From assembly GCF_921293095.1 (NCBI RefSeq), contig NC_060258.1:9128607-9192606 (forward strand): DNA of 64,000 bases. Direction: 5' to 3'. Under the pieces are notes generated by a model. It had not been told where the DNA came from. It saw only the letters and a list, made by a program, of their open reading frames with translations, and did no database searches. Origin of the DNA: Ischnura elegans. Its lineage: Eukaryota > Arthropoda > Insecta > Odonata > Coenagrionidae. A program made the position numbers and the translations under genes. Positions 34,917-46,159 of this stretch are shown piece after piece. Positions within the stretch are counted from its first letter, which is position 1. Each line of letters starts with the position of its first letter.

Positions 34917-36781
34917 ACACTATCGAAGGGCTTCTCTGATGGGGAAGGGGTAGTACCGACAGAGATAGAGGGAGCAGGAGTAAACTCAACGTTGCCAAAT
35001 GTACACAGCTGCCCAAGTTTGTCACTAGAAACATTCGTGTCATGGTTGGCCACAGATATGTCATGGGCCCGGCACTGATACAATATACCCACTCCATTGG
35101 AAGGTATTGACGATAATCCTTTCACAGAAATGCATCACATTGACAGCTACCACAATTAATGAGGTACCGTTTGTGAAAGGCATGCTAAAATACGTAAAGG
35201 GAGAGCGCGTTAAGTTAGGCAACACTGCTCCATGAGCAGATTCGCAATGTGAACACGACTGGCGTCGGAGAACGACTGAAATTCCGAAGCGCTAGGCCAT
35301 GCCTGCTGTCTGCTGATTGGCCGAGGGATAGTCACGTGTTGAGAACCTTTCTCTCTCACCCCTCACCCCTTCCAGTTGCTTTAGCCACACCAGCTCACCC
35401 CCAAAGATAAAAAGAAGAGAGAATAACATCCTAAATGCGGTTGAGTCCCGATAATCCGAATTTAGGTGCGATATATCTAAACTAGGGTAGCTAACGGCAC
35501 GAGTATGCTACCATGCAAAAACATTCTTGAAATATGAGGTTTTTTTTATGTAAATGATGGCTCTTTTAGCATTGTTCAACTTTTAAAATAATTATATTGT
35601 CCCCCCTAAAACGGCTATAATCATAAAAATCTGATGACGAATTACACTAGTAATTGCGCCATTTGGCATCGGAAGTTTGTGACGTCATAGACTCGTCCTT
35701 TCAGCGCGACGGGTTAAGATGGGCGCGGTACAAAAAAATGAGCGTTTTTAATCACTGTCGGTAATTAAAAAATATTTATCAATACTACTCCTTTTTAAGA
35801 TGACATGGAAACGTAGGTTAAACGTGCCGAAATGAACTAGAAGGCGAATTTGTACAAAATTGGTGTATATTGAACAAGGCGTATTGTGAATTAATACCAG
35901 TGACGCTAAAGACTTTATTGACAACTTTTATCGATAGCAATTTTTCCGATAGGTACTTCTTAGATATTCCTGCTTTACGCACGAACATTATACACAGTGC
36001 TAATAAAACATTTTGCTACTCAACATACAACGTATTTTTCATATAGAACTAATCACCATTAACTTGCTATTTTCCTACCCAATTTCTTTGCTTGTGGTGG
36101 CGGCCAATGTTACGTGTTGATTGTTTATTCTCCATGGCAACTTTGGTTGTCGTCGGGGGATTGGGTCAAGACATTCCATTTTGAAAATGAAATAGGCCAA
36201 GCATGCCAATTTCATACTTTGTTTATTCTCCATGGCAACTTGACTTGTTGTCAGCTGGTCGGGTCACGATATTCCACATGATAAAATACATTACGCTAAC
36301 TATGCCGATTTATTAACCGATAATTTATTTTTGTTAATTGACAACTATTCATCAGTGCTTATCACTTGAACGAATTTTTAATGTATTGTTGAAGATTTTA
36401 CATTGTCGTATAAAATATATATTAAATTGTACATTGGTGTTTTGTACTATGGTGTTTTTATTATATTAGTAATGTACTCACTTCTACACGTTGTACTACG
36501 AAGTTTTTAAAGAATTCTATCGCTGTTAAATCCTTTGATATATATTCTAATAAACTATTACCTGTTCTCTCTACAGAAATGTTATTTTCCTGTTGAGAAC
36601 GCCATCTTTCTATGCTTTTCACTTTTAAAGGTTCAAATATTACCTTGAGGATGTTATGTGTACATGAACTGTTTGGTGCTCACATTATTAATAAAGATGT
36701 TGATAGAAATCACTCATTGTGTGTGTCTCTTACTTGTTGTTTCCACTGTGTTTTTCAATCTGTAATCATATTACCATGCAA
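34917..36781. other. No gene; small tandem duplication
   Basis: No supported exon. tgtttattctccatggcaac is repeated at about 36122 and 36219 (period ~97, with gggtca and gatattcca following). Confidence 0.45.
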
Positions 36782-38820
36782 ATGGGGTGCTCTCATAAAA
36801 TTACAAAAAGGTATTTTTTTCACATTTCAAGAAAAATAAGTTAAAGTTATCGATGCGTGCAAAATATCACTTCATCATTTCCAATATTCTTGTTGCTACA
36901 GAATTTCAAAGTTCGCGAAAGTTACCATATTCTTTCGCGCGACAAGAACGCCCTGTGAATTCGAGTAAGCAGATTCGCTCCATGGCAATAACAAAACAAT
37001 AGCGACAACAACAAACATCTACGACGATACTGATTCATAACTTGAAGGGTGTGTGAAAACTAGTGATGGGCAAAGTCGATCATTTTATTGATTCAATCAT
37101 TTTGACTCGAGTCACATAAATGATTCAATCAATTGATTCAATCGTTATGATCGAAAAGACCCAAATGAATCAAGATCGAAAATACTCAATCAATGGATGT
37201 AATAAATCACTTTGAATAATCGATTAAATACTGCCTCATCTGCGAAGAGCATTGGTAATACCTACTGATTGCTATCCACATATCATTTCATATACTATTT
37301 TAATTGTGTATTCCTAGATGAGTAAATTAGATTGCAAAAATGAAGGAAGGCGTGTCATGAAGATATTTGGGAAGGCAAAACTGCCACAGTTTCTTAACAC
37401 TAATAGAATAATTTCAAACTATATATCTCAAAATATAACACAAAATACACCACACACTATGCATGAATCTGAAGTGCAGGATGATTTTATGAACGGCACA
37501 ATAAAATGTTAACAGCTGCAATTTCTACTTCTTAACGTTCTCCTACAAGAGTCATCTTAATATTTTCCTTTTACGTGTATTCGTGTTATTAATAGTAATT
37601 GCTGCTGGAAAACATTTAAGCAAAAGATTACACAAGTATTCAGTTCTTTATAACATAATATTTAATTTTCTCACTACTATTTCTGCCCTAGCGAAAGTGA
37701 TATCAAGCATCGATCGTTCCAAATTTGGAAATAAAACGGAAATCGGAAATTATTGATATGAAACCGGAAGTCGGAGTGATTGACGATCGACTTGTTTGCC
37801 GGAATGAATCATGAGTCGTTTGATTCACCTAGTGATTCAATCTTTTTGATCGAATCGTTCATGATCGACCCATCACTAGTGAAAACAGTTGTGAATAGTT
37901 TAAAAGTTTTTACGGTGCGCGTATTGCGTAAAGGCTGTCTCCGACTTCGTAAAGACGCATTCTGGGATCAATCTGAAGGTAGATTAATTCATGGTCAATT
38001 GTTTCTTCTCCAGTAATGAAGATTTCTTGGCGCGGAGTTGATAAGCCGCAAAGTTGAAATGTAACGTAAATTAAATCGACAATCTCGTTCGCTAGTAATA
38101 TAAATCTCGGTTTGTATCTCATTAAATTAATGTCTATTTACTCATTCTGCTGTCATTCACTCATCGCTTTTAATGTGTACTTGGTGCAATGTTGGAACGT
38201 GTGAAGTTAACGTTTTTGGAAGAATAAAACGGAACATATTTGACGGAGCTTTACTGAGCATTCCTGAGGTCTGGAAGAAAGGCTTACGGTGAGTCGCAGT
38301 GGTTTGATAGCTTCAACTGTTAATAAATTTGAGCGTTTTGCACTGCTGGGGCTAAGGTGACACCATAACGTAAAGTGAGACTAATAACCATGTACTGTGG
38401 AAATCGCCGGAGATGAGGAGGATGAAAAAGTGTTAAGCGCTATTTCTCAAGACTGCTGCATCTTACAGTATCCATAAATTCTATAAACCTGTCAATTATT
38501 CCGGATAAATGTTTCACACGACTAATGATGAAATAAGCATATAATGCTATGAAAAAGTGGAACTGAGAGGTACAGAAGTTTTTCTAAAACTTGTACAAAT
38601 AGTTTACTGGCACCATGTAAACGTATTGTTTACTGGACTCTGACGTCACGTTCAGCCAACATGGCGATGGGTCGTTTGTAGCGCAAGATTACCACACAAT
38701 TTTCAAAGTGGAATTTTACGAATAATGCGCAGGTTAGGGATGAACTGCTTTCACTGTGATTTTCATAACGAAGGATATTTTTTTATCGCATAATAATCCT
38801 TTCTCAGCGGAATTCCCCAT
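36782..38820 (-). mobile_element. Element H, longest copy, interrupted by hAT
   Basis: Ends ATGGGGTGCTCTCATAAAAT (left) and CGGAATTCCCCAT (right), inverted relative to copies 1 and 2. Without the hAT insertion (37061-37878 plus one 8-bp duplication) it is about 1.2 kb, longer than the copies at 2158 and 46862, so it may be closest to the parental form. No recognisable transposase. Confidence 0.8.
37061..37878 (+). mobile_element. hAT MITE family F, copy 1, nested in element H
   Basis: 818 bp. Termini TAGTGATGGGCAAAGTCGAT and, inverted, ATCGACCCATCACTA; perfect 8-bp target duplication GTGAAAAC (37053-37060, 37879-37886). Dense in gattcaat/attgattc motifs near both ends. Contains a 64-codon frame (37318-37512) preceded by an acceptor-like ttcctag. 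Confidence 0.92.
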
Positions 38821-39475
38821 TGGTTATTAAGGTCTCGACTGCGACGTCAACACGAATATAACTCGCTCCTAAGTTCCTCTAAGTTCAAAGTGTAAGAATT
38901 TATAAAACCTCGTATAAATTCAAAATATCATTCATAGGGTATGTTCAAAAGTTTCAAACTAAGATGGAGGACCTCTGACCAAACTAAAAACTCGGAAACA
39001 TTGCCTCCACGTATTTACGACGCCCTTGGCTAATAAACTGTTGCTAAGGTAAACAAATTCGTTGATGGCGCGAGAACAAGATGGCTGCCAACGTCGAACG
39101 TTCCATATCTCGGCCAATTTCGTCCTTTCAGCGTGGAAGAACTTGTTTCGACCGGGACTGGAAATACCTACACGCATTATTGAATCATTGCGAACATTTT
39201 TAATCTCCTTTTTTTGTCCGTGAGGAGAAATATTCACTTCCTCCTTCTCAAACAAATTGATAAGAGGAAATTGGTGCGCTTGCGACTCCAGGCCGTAAGA
39301 ATTACGAGAGTTATATTCCTTCGCTGATCTTGTAACACTTATTTTTGAGTCGTTTTGAGTTGGCTGTTGGTGTGACGATTGATGGGAGGGGAGAACAATG
39401 AAGCGGACAATAATGAGTAGCAGAGGGGAGTGGATCAATTGTTGTTGACGGCGCGGGAGAGAGAGTAGTGGACTT
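38821..39475. other. Unassigned region with a 179-codon - strand frame
   Basis: The - strand is open from 39498 to 38959, but the frame starts inside the adjacent hAT element and shows no domain, signal peptide or splice logic. The composition (many Ser, Asn, Gln, basic residues) does not look coding. Left unassigned. Confidence 0.3.
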
Positions 39476-40258
39476 AAGTGATAGGCAAAGTCGATCATTT
39501 TAGTGATTCAATCAATTGATTGAATCATTATGATCGAAAAGACTCAAAGGAATCAAGATTGAAAGACTCAATCAATGGATGTAATAAATCACTTTGAATA
39601 ATCGAATAAATATTGCCGCATCTGCGAAGAGCATTGTTAACTCTATTGATATCCACATTATCATTTCATATACTATTTCGATCGTGAATTCATAGATGAG
39701 TGAATTAGATTGCAAAAATGAAGGAAGTAGTGTCATGAAAATATTTGGGAAGGCAAAACTGTCACAGTTTCTTTACACTAATAGATTAATTTCAAACTAT
39801 ACATCTCAAAATATAACACAAAATACACCACACACTATGCATGAATCTGATCTGCAGGATAATTTTATGAACGGCACAATAAAATGTTAACAGTTGCAAC
39901 TTCAACTTCTTAACATTCTCCTACAAGGGTCATCCTAATATTTTCCTTTTACGGGTAGTGGTGTTATTAATACTGATTAACTGCTAGAAAACATATAAGA
40001 AAAAGATTACGCAAGTATTCAGTTCTTTATAACATAGTATTTAATTTTCTCAGAACTATTTATGCCCTGACGACAACAGATCAAGCATCGATCGTTCCAA
40101 ATTTTGAAATACAACGGAAACCGGAAATGATTGATATGAAACCGGAAGTCGGAGTGATTAACGATCGACTTGTTTAACGAAGTGAATCATGAGTCATTTG
40201 ATTCACCTAGTGATTCAATCGTTTTGATCGAATCGTTCATGAACGACCCATATCACTA
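39476..40258 (+). mobile_element. hAT MITE family F, copy 2
   Basis: Same interior as copy 1. Termini decayed (AAGTGATAGGCAAAG ... CGACCCATATCACTA) and no clear 8-bp target duplication. The 64-codon frame is still open (39696-39890). Confidence 0.85.
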
Positions 40259-40879
40259 GTGTATAGGGAGTTGGATTGTTAATGTTGTGGCGTGCGCATG
40301 TGTCTTTGCTCCCGTAGTTTTTAACTTATAAAAAGTGTTTTTAAAGTGTAATAACCACATTTGTGAAAATTGAAGAGGAAATAAAAAAAAACGTCGCAAT
40401 CTCCTCGCCTTCAAATACTCTTAATGAAACAGAAGACGCGATTAAAAAAAAACAATAAAAAAAGTCGCCTTTCCTTCGTAGAGAACGCAATTTATGGACG
40501 CGATTGTACCATTCGAGGAAAATACTCTGAATATGACCCAATTACCATCTCTTGAAGGCAAGTGGAGAGAAAATTAGCATTTTTTAGTAAATGATTTCGT
40601 TTTCGCGGAAGGTATATTAGGTACTTGCATCGGATGATGTATGTTTTCTTAGAAATTCAATTAATTTATTCATTACGCTCAATTTAAATATTTATTTAAC
40701 TCTCCTAAGTATGTATCACGGTCATTATTCTCCATAAACTGTGCTTCTGAAAAAAGCGCTATTTCGTAGAAATACAAGCGTGAGGATGCTATATATGGCC
40801 ACATTCACTTTTATATCTTGACAATGGTTATAATAGTGATATAAAATAATCACCAGATAGTAAAATTAAAGAAATATAT

Positions 40880-42885
40880 AATTAATAACTTCAGGCTTTA
40901 CTTTGTGAAACCTCTCCATATTGGAAGTAAGGAAATAAAACTTCGTAAGGTTCACTGTTATTTAATTATGGGCACGACCCGGGTTTCGTAACTTGGTTAC
41001 ATCGTCAGGTGACTGATCTTGCATGCATCATACATTTGTAAACAAAGTACACAAGTGACAGTGAGGACATCTATCGGAAAGGATAAGGACTGGTTGAAAG
41101 GGCGGGGGTGAGGGTTAAACACGGAATGGAATAGGGAGAGGGGGGATAAGGGGGAAAGGGGCAGCCTTGATTTGGGTTAAGGGTTTTTCCTGTGAGGATA
41201 GGTATCTGACCAGCGAGGGGAGGGCAGGGTTAAGGTGGGTGAGGAGACGAGAGCTAAAGAAGGTGGCGGTGTTGGGTAAGAAAGAGAGGATTAGCAGGGT
41301 ACATTGAGTTTTCTAAATGACAATAGTCAATGGAAGGTCGTTGAGTCCGGCTGTGGAAGGTGCTGGTATGGGTTAATGATTTCCCCGAAGGACATGGGTC
41401 ACTGGGGGTATTTAGGCAAAGGCACTGCTTAGTATTCGTTCTTGGAAAGGCACACAGGTGGATAGGCACTTGAAAATTTAAAGGTTGTCACTGTAGGAGA
41501 TCATTGATGGGGATGGAAAAGAGAGGGGAGTGGGAGGGGAGCACTTGTTCGTTGGCAAGGGGGGTGTTGTTCTTTAAACGTTGTATAATCTATTGCTAAT
41601 TGTATAGCTAAGATTGACTCTTACTATGCAATCGCTGGGCACTGCAGGAAGTACGCTAAAAGGCTTCTTTCTTTGAGTGCATTCCATATGCTACTACGGG
41701 GAATGGACTTGAATCGTGTGCTTAAAGTAGGGAAACGGACTCTTTCTTGCAGGTGAGGATATTCCCGTTCTCCGGGGAACGGATTCGACTCTTCGCCCTT
41801 TCCGGCTCTCAGCCGCTGTTGCTGGTTTAGTGCACGGCTTCCCGCGCTGGTGATTAATTCATTGAGAAATTAATCTTTCTTCGGGGGCTGGTGTTTGGCC
41901 AAGGTTGTGGATGATATCGGTAGGTATCCCACCATAGGGTAGTTTGTTTCATCAAAGAAAACGAAAGGCATTGATTGCGATTCGTTACCCACCATGACTG
42001 TATTCATAATATACAAATTATTTGGTTTTAGAAATACCGGTTTAGACGAATGGCAATGGTCAATTTTAACTTAATTTGAAAAAGGCCAGATTGGCGCCCA
42101 TGCGATGCCACTCCACGTGACGTCACAGGGACCTAGTTTCTATACGAGTAGATAGGAGTTTTACATTATCTGAGGTTACCAATGCATGCATGAGGCACAG
42201 AGCTCAGGGAAACATCTCTTAATAATCACTTATTATAACTGCCTAAGGTCGGAAAGTTTTCTTCATTTGATAAGGTATTAATAATCCTTATTTAAGCCAA
42301 GCGCTACCAGCCAGCAGGGTACACAGCTACCCGCTAGTAGCCTGCGTCGTATCAGCGCTCAAGCCTCCCTCAAGGTCACCTCACAGGGCGGCAGCGGGAA
42401 CCAGAAATACGTCACACGGAGAGATTTCCCGGCATTCATACTTACGCGTCGCGTTTTGGCACGCTTGAAATTTTTCACTTTTCATTTAATCGCGAAAAAT
42501 AGATATCGTCATTTAAAAATCTAAAAGCGTGAAATGCGTACTCCAGGGGTAATAATCTTTCTATGTAGGCAATAAAAAAATAATAGGAAACCACCCTATT
42601 GTGGGACGTCGTTTGATAAATCGTTGATAGTTTTGACGTTGCTCAAGGCTGCTTTGTCGTAGAATTTCGCTGCTGCATCATTCATCCTCCAGGTCAGGGT
42701 TGGCTCATCAGCAAGCTCGTGTAGATACTCATTTCCTAGGCAGGTGGGTATCTTCAAGATGTTTCTTAAGATTTTCCGAGAGCGTATTTCAAGCTTGTTT
42801 TTGTTGCTTTTGGTTAGGGAGCAGGACCATATGGGTGAGGCGTATAGAATACGGAGTATGATTATTGCCCTGTATATTTTCTTAT
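40880..42885 (-). pseudogene. Jockey-like non-LTR retrotransposon 3' part, split by MITE
   Basis: On -, 42599-42885 encodes an RT C-terminus with ILRILYASPIWSC, ILKIPTCLGNEYLHELADEP and AAKFYDKAAL, typical of the Jockey group. The frame is interrupted at NDVP by a family A MITE (41937-42596) and continues beyond it as YGGIPTDIIHNL ... to a stop at about 41869. A ~1-kb 3' UTR follows, ending with gtgaaccttacgaagtttta. The upstream RT and endonuclease are missing. Confidence 0.8.
41937..42596 (+). mobile_element. MITE family A, copy 3, inside retrotransposon
   Basis: 660 bp, GGGTAGTTTGTTT ... AGGAAACCACCC, TA on both sides. It sits inside the RT reading frame described above. Confidence 0.9.
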
Positions 42886-43743
42886 ATCAACAAACAAACT
42901 CTATTTATAGGCAAGAGCCGTCGATGATCCATGGCCTCCACTTCCTAACCTCCCATACATATTTAAAGGCCTGCTGACAACGTATAGTATTGACTTGGTC
43001 GGCCGGCGGAGTTTCCGTTCGTTACACGGTGTCACGCTGTCCCCTGTGGGACGGTGTGGCGAATGGGACGGTCGGAGAGTCACCGCTACGCGGAGACGAC
43101 TTCTCCGGGGGCCGGAGAGGAGCGATGCGGCGGATTTGACGTTCGCATGAAAAATTCTGATCTGCTGCATCCCAAAAACGGCTAGGTAGCCAATGGCAAA
43201 TGATTACAGTGTTTCGAATCCACTGAATAAGACAATGGTGTTATTTATGGATATATCGGGGCATGTTATTCGTTAATTTATATCATAAAAGGAACAAATG
43301 AACGATTTTTTGCTCCCTTAGTCTCATTTTTAGGAGAAAATGTCGAATAAAACATTAATTAGCAGTGACTTGAGAAAGAAAGCTACAAAAATCACATGTA
43401 AGCAGACGCAGGTAATGACAATTTACATGGTAGAAAATTACAAATTTGCGACAGAAGTATTTTTAGGGCCGACGGGATAGGCGAACCACCAATCCCATCA
43501 AAACTGGTACCGCACTGTCTTAAAAAAATATATATGAAAATCCATCACGAATACTTTTGTGAAGAGCCTAAATAATAGAAAGAAAAAAATACTTGTATGA
43601 AATAAAAATGCTCTGGATTCCTTTTGTGTAGGTAACGGGGTTTGGAAAGCTAATGCCATTTCGGAGATCACAAGAAAGGCACTTTTATAAATAATGAAAA
43701 GTAACATTTAGGCTGCCATCTATGAAAAGCATTGGTGAGTTAA
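42886..43743. other. No gene seen
   Basis: Contains a GC-rich block at 43000-43140 (tcggccggcggag ... ccggagaggagcg) without a coherent frame; the rest is AT-rich. Confidence 0.4.
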
Positions 43744-44339
43744 CCCTAATACGGGCAAGGTGAGTCTAATGGACTCATCGCATCACATTTTTGAGAATTT
43801 TATTATGTTATTGAAATGTCAGCATGTTGTAAATTTTTTACTTCTTCTGATTTTATATTTACTATAAATTAGAGTAATTCAAACTTCTTTCGGAATTAAA
43901 GTAACTTAGAAATAATTTTTTTCCCTGAATTCCCACAATTCTGGGCAAGGTGAGTCTGTTTGCGCGAAATGTAAAAAAGCAATGTGAATTTTACAAACAT
44001 TTGGTTTGAATTGTCAAAATAATATAAAATTATCGCTATTTACACGTAACGATAAATATTTGGTGTTTTATGTAGTGAAAACAGAAAGAATTAGTCAAAA
44101 GGGTCCACTGTACTCGCTGTTTGACTATGTATGAAATTAATAAGTAATGTAAAGCTTTTGTTGAACAAAAAATAATCAATTTTATGTTACATGATTCTAT
44201 AGTGCACAATATCTTCAAATTGATGTGAAAAGTAATATTTTTCACTGTTTAATAGTTCAAATTAAAAGCTTAAGTTAAAAGAGTCCATTGGACTCACCTT
44301 GCCCGATTACGTCAGAAAAATATGTTGCCCATATTACGG
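43744..44339 (+). mobile_element. PiggyBac-type MITE with GGGCAAGGTGAGTC repeats
   Basis: Flanked by TTAA (43740-43743 and 44340-44343). Ends CCCTAATACGGGCAA and, inverted, GTTGCCCATATTACGG. The motif gggcaaggtgagtc occurs near the left end, again near 43942, and inverted near 44300. Confidence 0.75.
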
Positions 44340-44821
44340 TTAAAGAAACAGAAGATATGCACTTCTGGTTGCAAGAAAATTTTATTTCGAGGTAATGTGA
44401 CAGAGTTTCACCATTTCATTGGTGTCACGAATACACAATCACAGCAAAACAATCTGCCCACAATTCACATGTGAGATCGCGAATCGGTTCCGCTGCCAAC
44501 ACACACAAGTTACAACCTATTTCAATAATACAGGTAAATCCACAAACGATATACTAGCACACACCATAGAAATATGGTGGGAAATAGGCAAATACAATTA
44601 TCAAAAACTGGAAGTCTCTACCATTCTGATATTCATCACGTACAACTTACAGTCACAGATCTCGTTATGATGAAGACTACTATTTAATCACTGATTTAAA
44701 GCCTTAAATTAGCCCACGCAAGTGACACAGGTGATTTTTTTTTCACTACTATTCGTTGAAATAATGGAATAACAAACTTCACACACAGTTTTTATTTCAA
44801 TAGCTTGATCGTGAAATGTCA

Positions 44822-46090
44822 TATCTACGGTGAACAACGGAGATTAACACGCCACTGACAATTTTTACACTACTGTTAGACATTTATCGATAGCGTAACA
44901 GCACTTTTCACAATTCAATCACGATGGAACACTGATAACTCTTGGCCGATATTTTTCAAAATTGTCAAACTTTGTGCACTACAGCCACTGGCACTGTGAT
45001 TATTAGCATTAGCTTAACGGGAGATGTCACGTTGAAAATAACACTATTTTGGCACAAAAATGTTCCTAGATGTCTCCAATCAGTGAGCAAAAGTCGCATT
45101 GACTGGAATTCACCCCATAATACAAGCACAGATAGTCCTAAACGATGAATTCTTCTGTACCCACGAATAAACGTATGAAGTTATTGTATATAAAAGCTAA
45201 GCGGACATTAGTAAACATAAAAATCGTTCTAATTACATACTTAAATGAATGATATGCCGTCGAAAACATCAACTTACAATTAACGCATCCCCCTTCCAAC
45301 GGCCGTGGCTCAGACTCCTACAACGATGTTATGTAGGTATTATATAATTTTTGGTTTAACTGCTCCAGTTTTATATGTTATCCCCTTACTCAGATATTAA
45401 TATTATAAATAATACAAAATATGAGGGCTTTCGAGCCTCTATCGTCGGATATTTATCTTTAAATAGAAACTCTACGGTGAATAACGAAGGTAAACACGCG
45501 ACTGTCAATTTTTACATGTCTCTCAGACATTTCTCGATAGCGTAATACCACTGTTTACAAACCAATCACAATTGAGCACTGATTCAACAACTCTTGGCAG
45601 ATAATTTTTAACCCTGTCAAACTTTGTGCATCACAACCACTGGCATTGTGAAAAACAGCAGTAGATTAAAGGTAGTTGTCACGTTGAAAATAACAATATT
45701 TTGGCACAAAATATGTTCGTATAAATCTCCAAGCGGCGAGAAAAAGTTGTATTCACCTTACGAATCAAGCACAGGCAGTCCTAAACGACGAATTTTCTGG
45801 TTCAAATGAAGAAATGGATGAAGTTGTTGTACACAAAAGCATTATAGACACTAGAAAACATCAAAATCGTTTTAATTACATGAATGAATGAGGTGCCGTC
45901 GATAACGTCAACTTACAATCAGCGTATCCATCTCCAATGGCCGTGGCTCAGACTGCCACAACAATGCTATTTAGGTTTTATAAATTTTTTCTTCAACTGC
46001 TCCAGTTTTGTAATTATGCGCTTACTCAGATGTTAGTATTATTAATAATTAAAAAACACGAGGGCTATCGAGTATCTATCATCGAATCCA
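44822..46090 (+). repeat. Tandem duplication, ~648-bp unit, two copies
   Basis: Unit 1 at about 44822-45469 and unit 2 at about 45470-46090, both starting ctacggtgaa(c/t)aacg. Shared blocks include ctcttggc, gtcacgttgaaaataac, attttggcacaaaa, agtcctaaacga and ccgtggctcagactcc. No convincing protein. Confidence 0.75.
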
Positions 46091-46159
46091 TTGGGGGGGG
46101 AGGCTAATGCGGTCCCCCGCCCCTAAATTAGGTCGAACCATACACTATTTCTTTAATTT

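Noticed and set aside
36782..38820. Possible host gene interrupted by hAT
   Set aside because: The interrupted sequence is itself a repeat (element H) with copies at 2158 and 46862 and no coding frame.
38959..39498. 179-codon open frame on - strand (longest in the window)
   Set aside because: It begins inside a hAT MITE terminus, has no domain, and its composition is not coding-like; best explained as chance.
44942..45809. Related short frames in the 648-bp duplication as a gene pair
   Set aside because: They share only DNA-level similarity, differ in frame structure and lack any recognisable domain.
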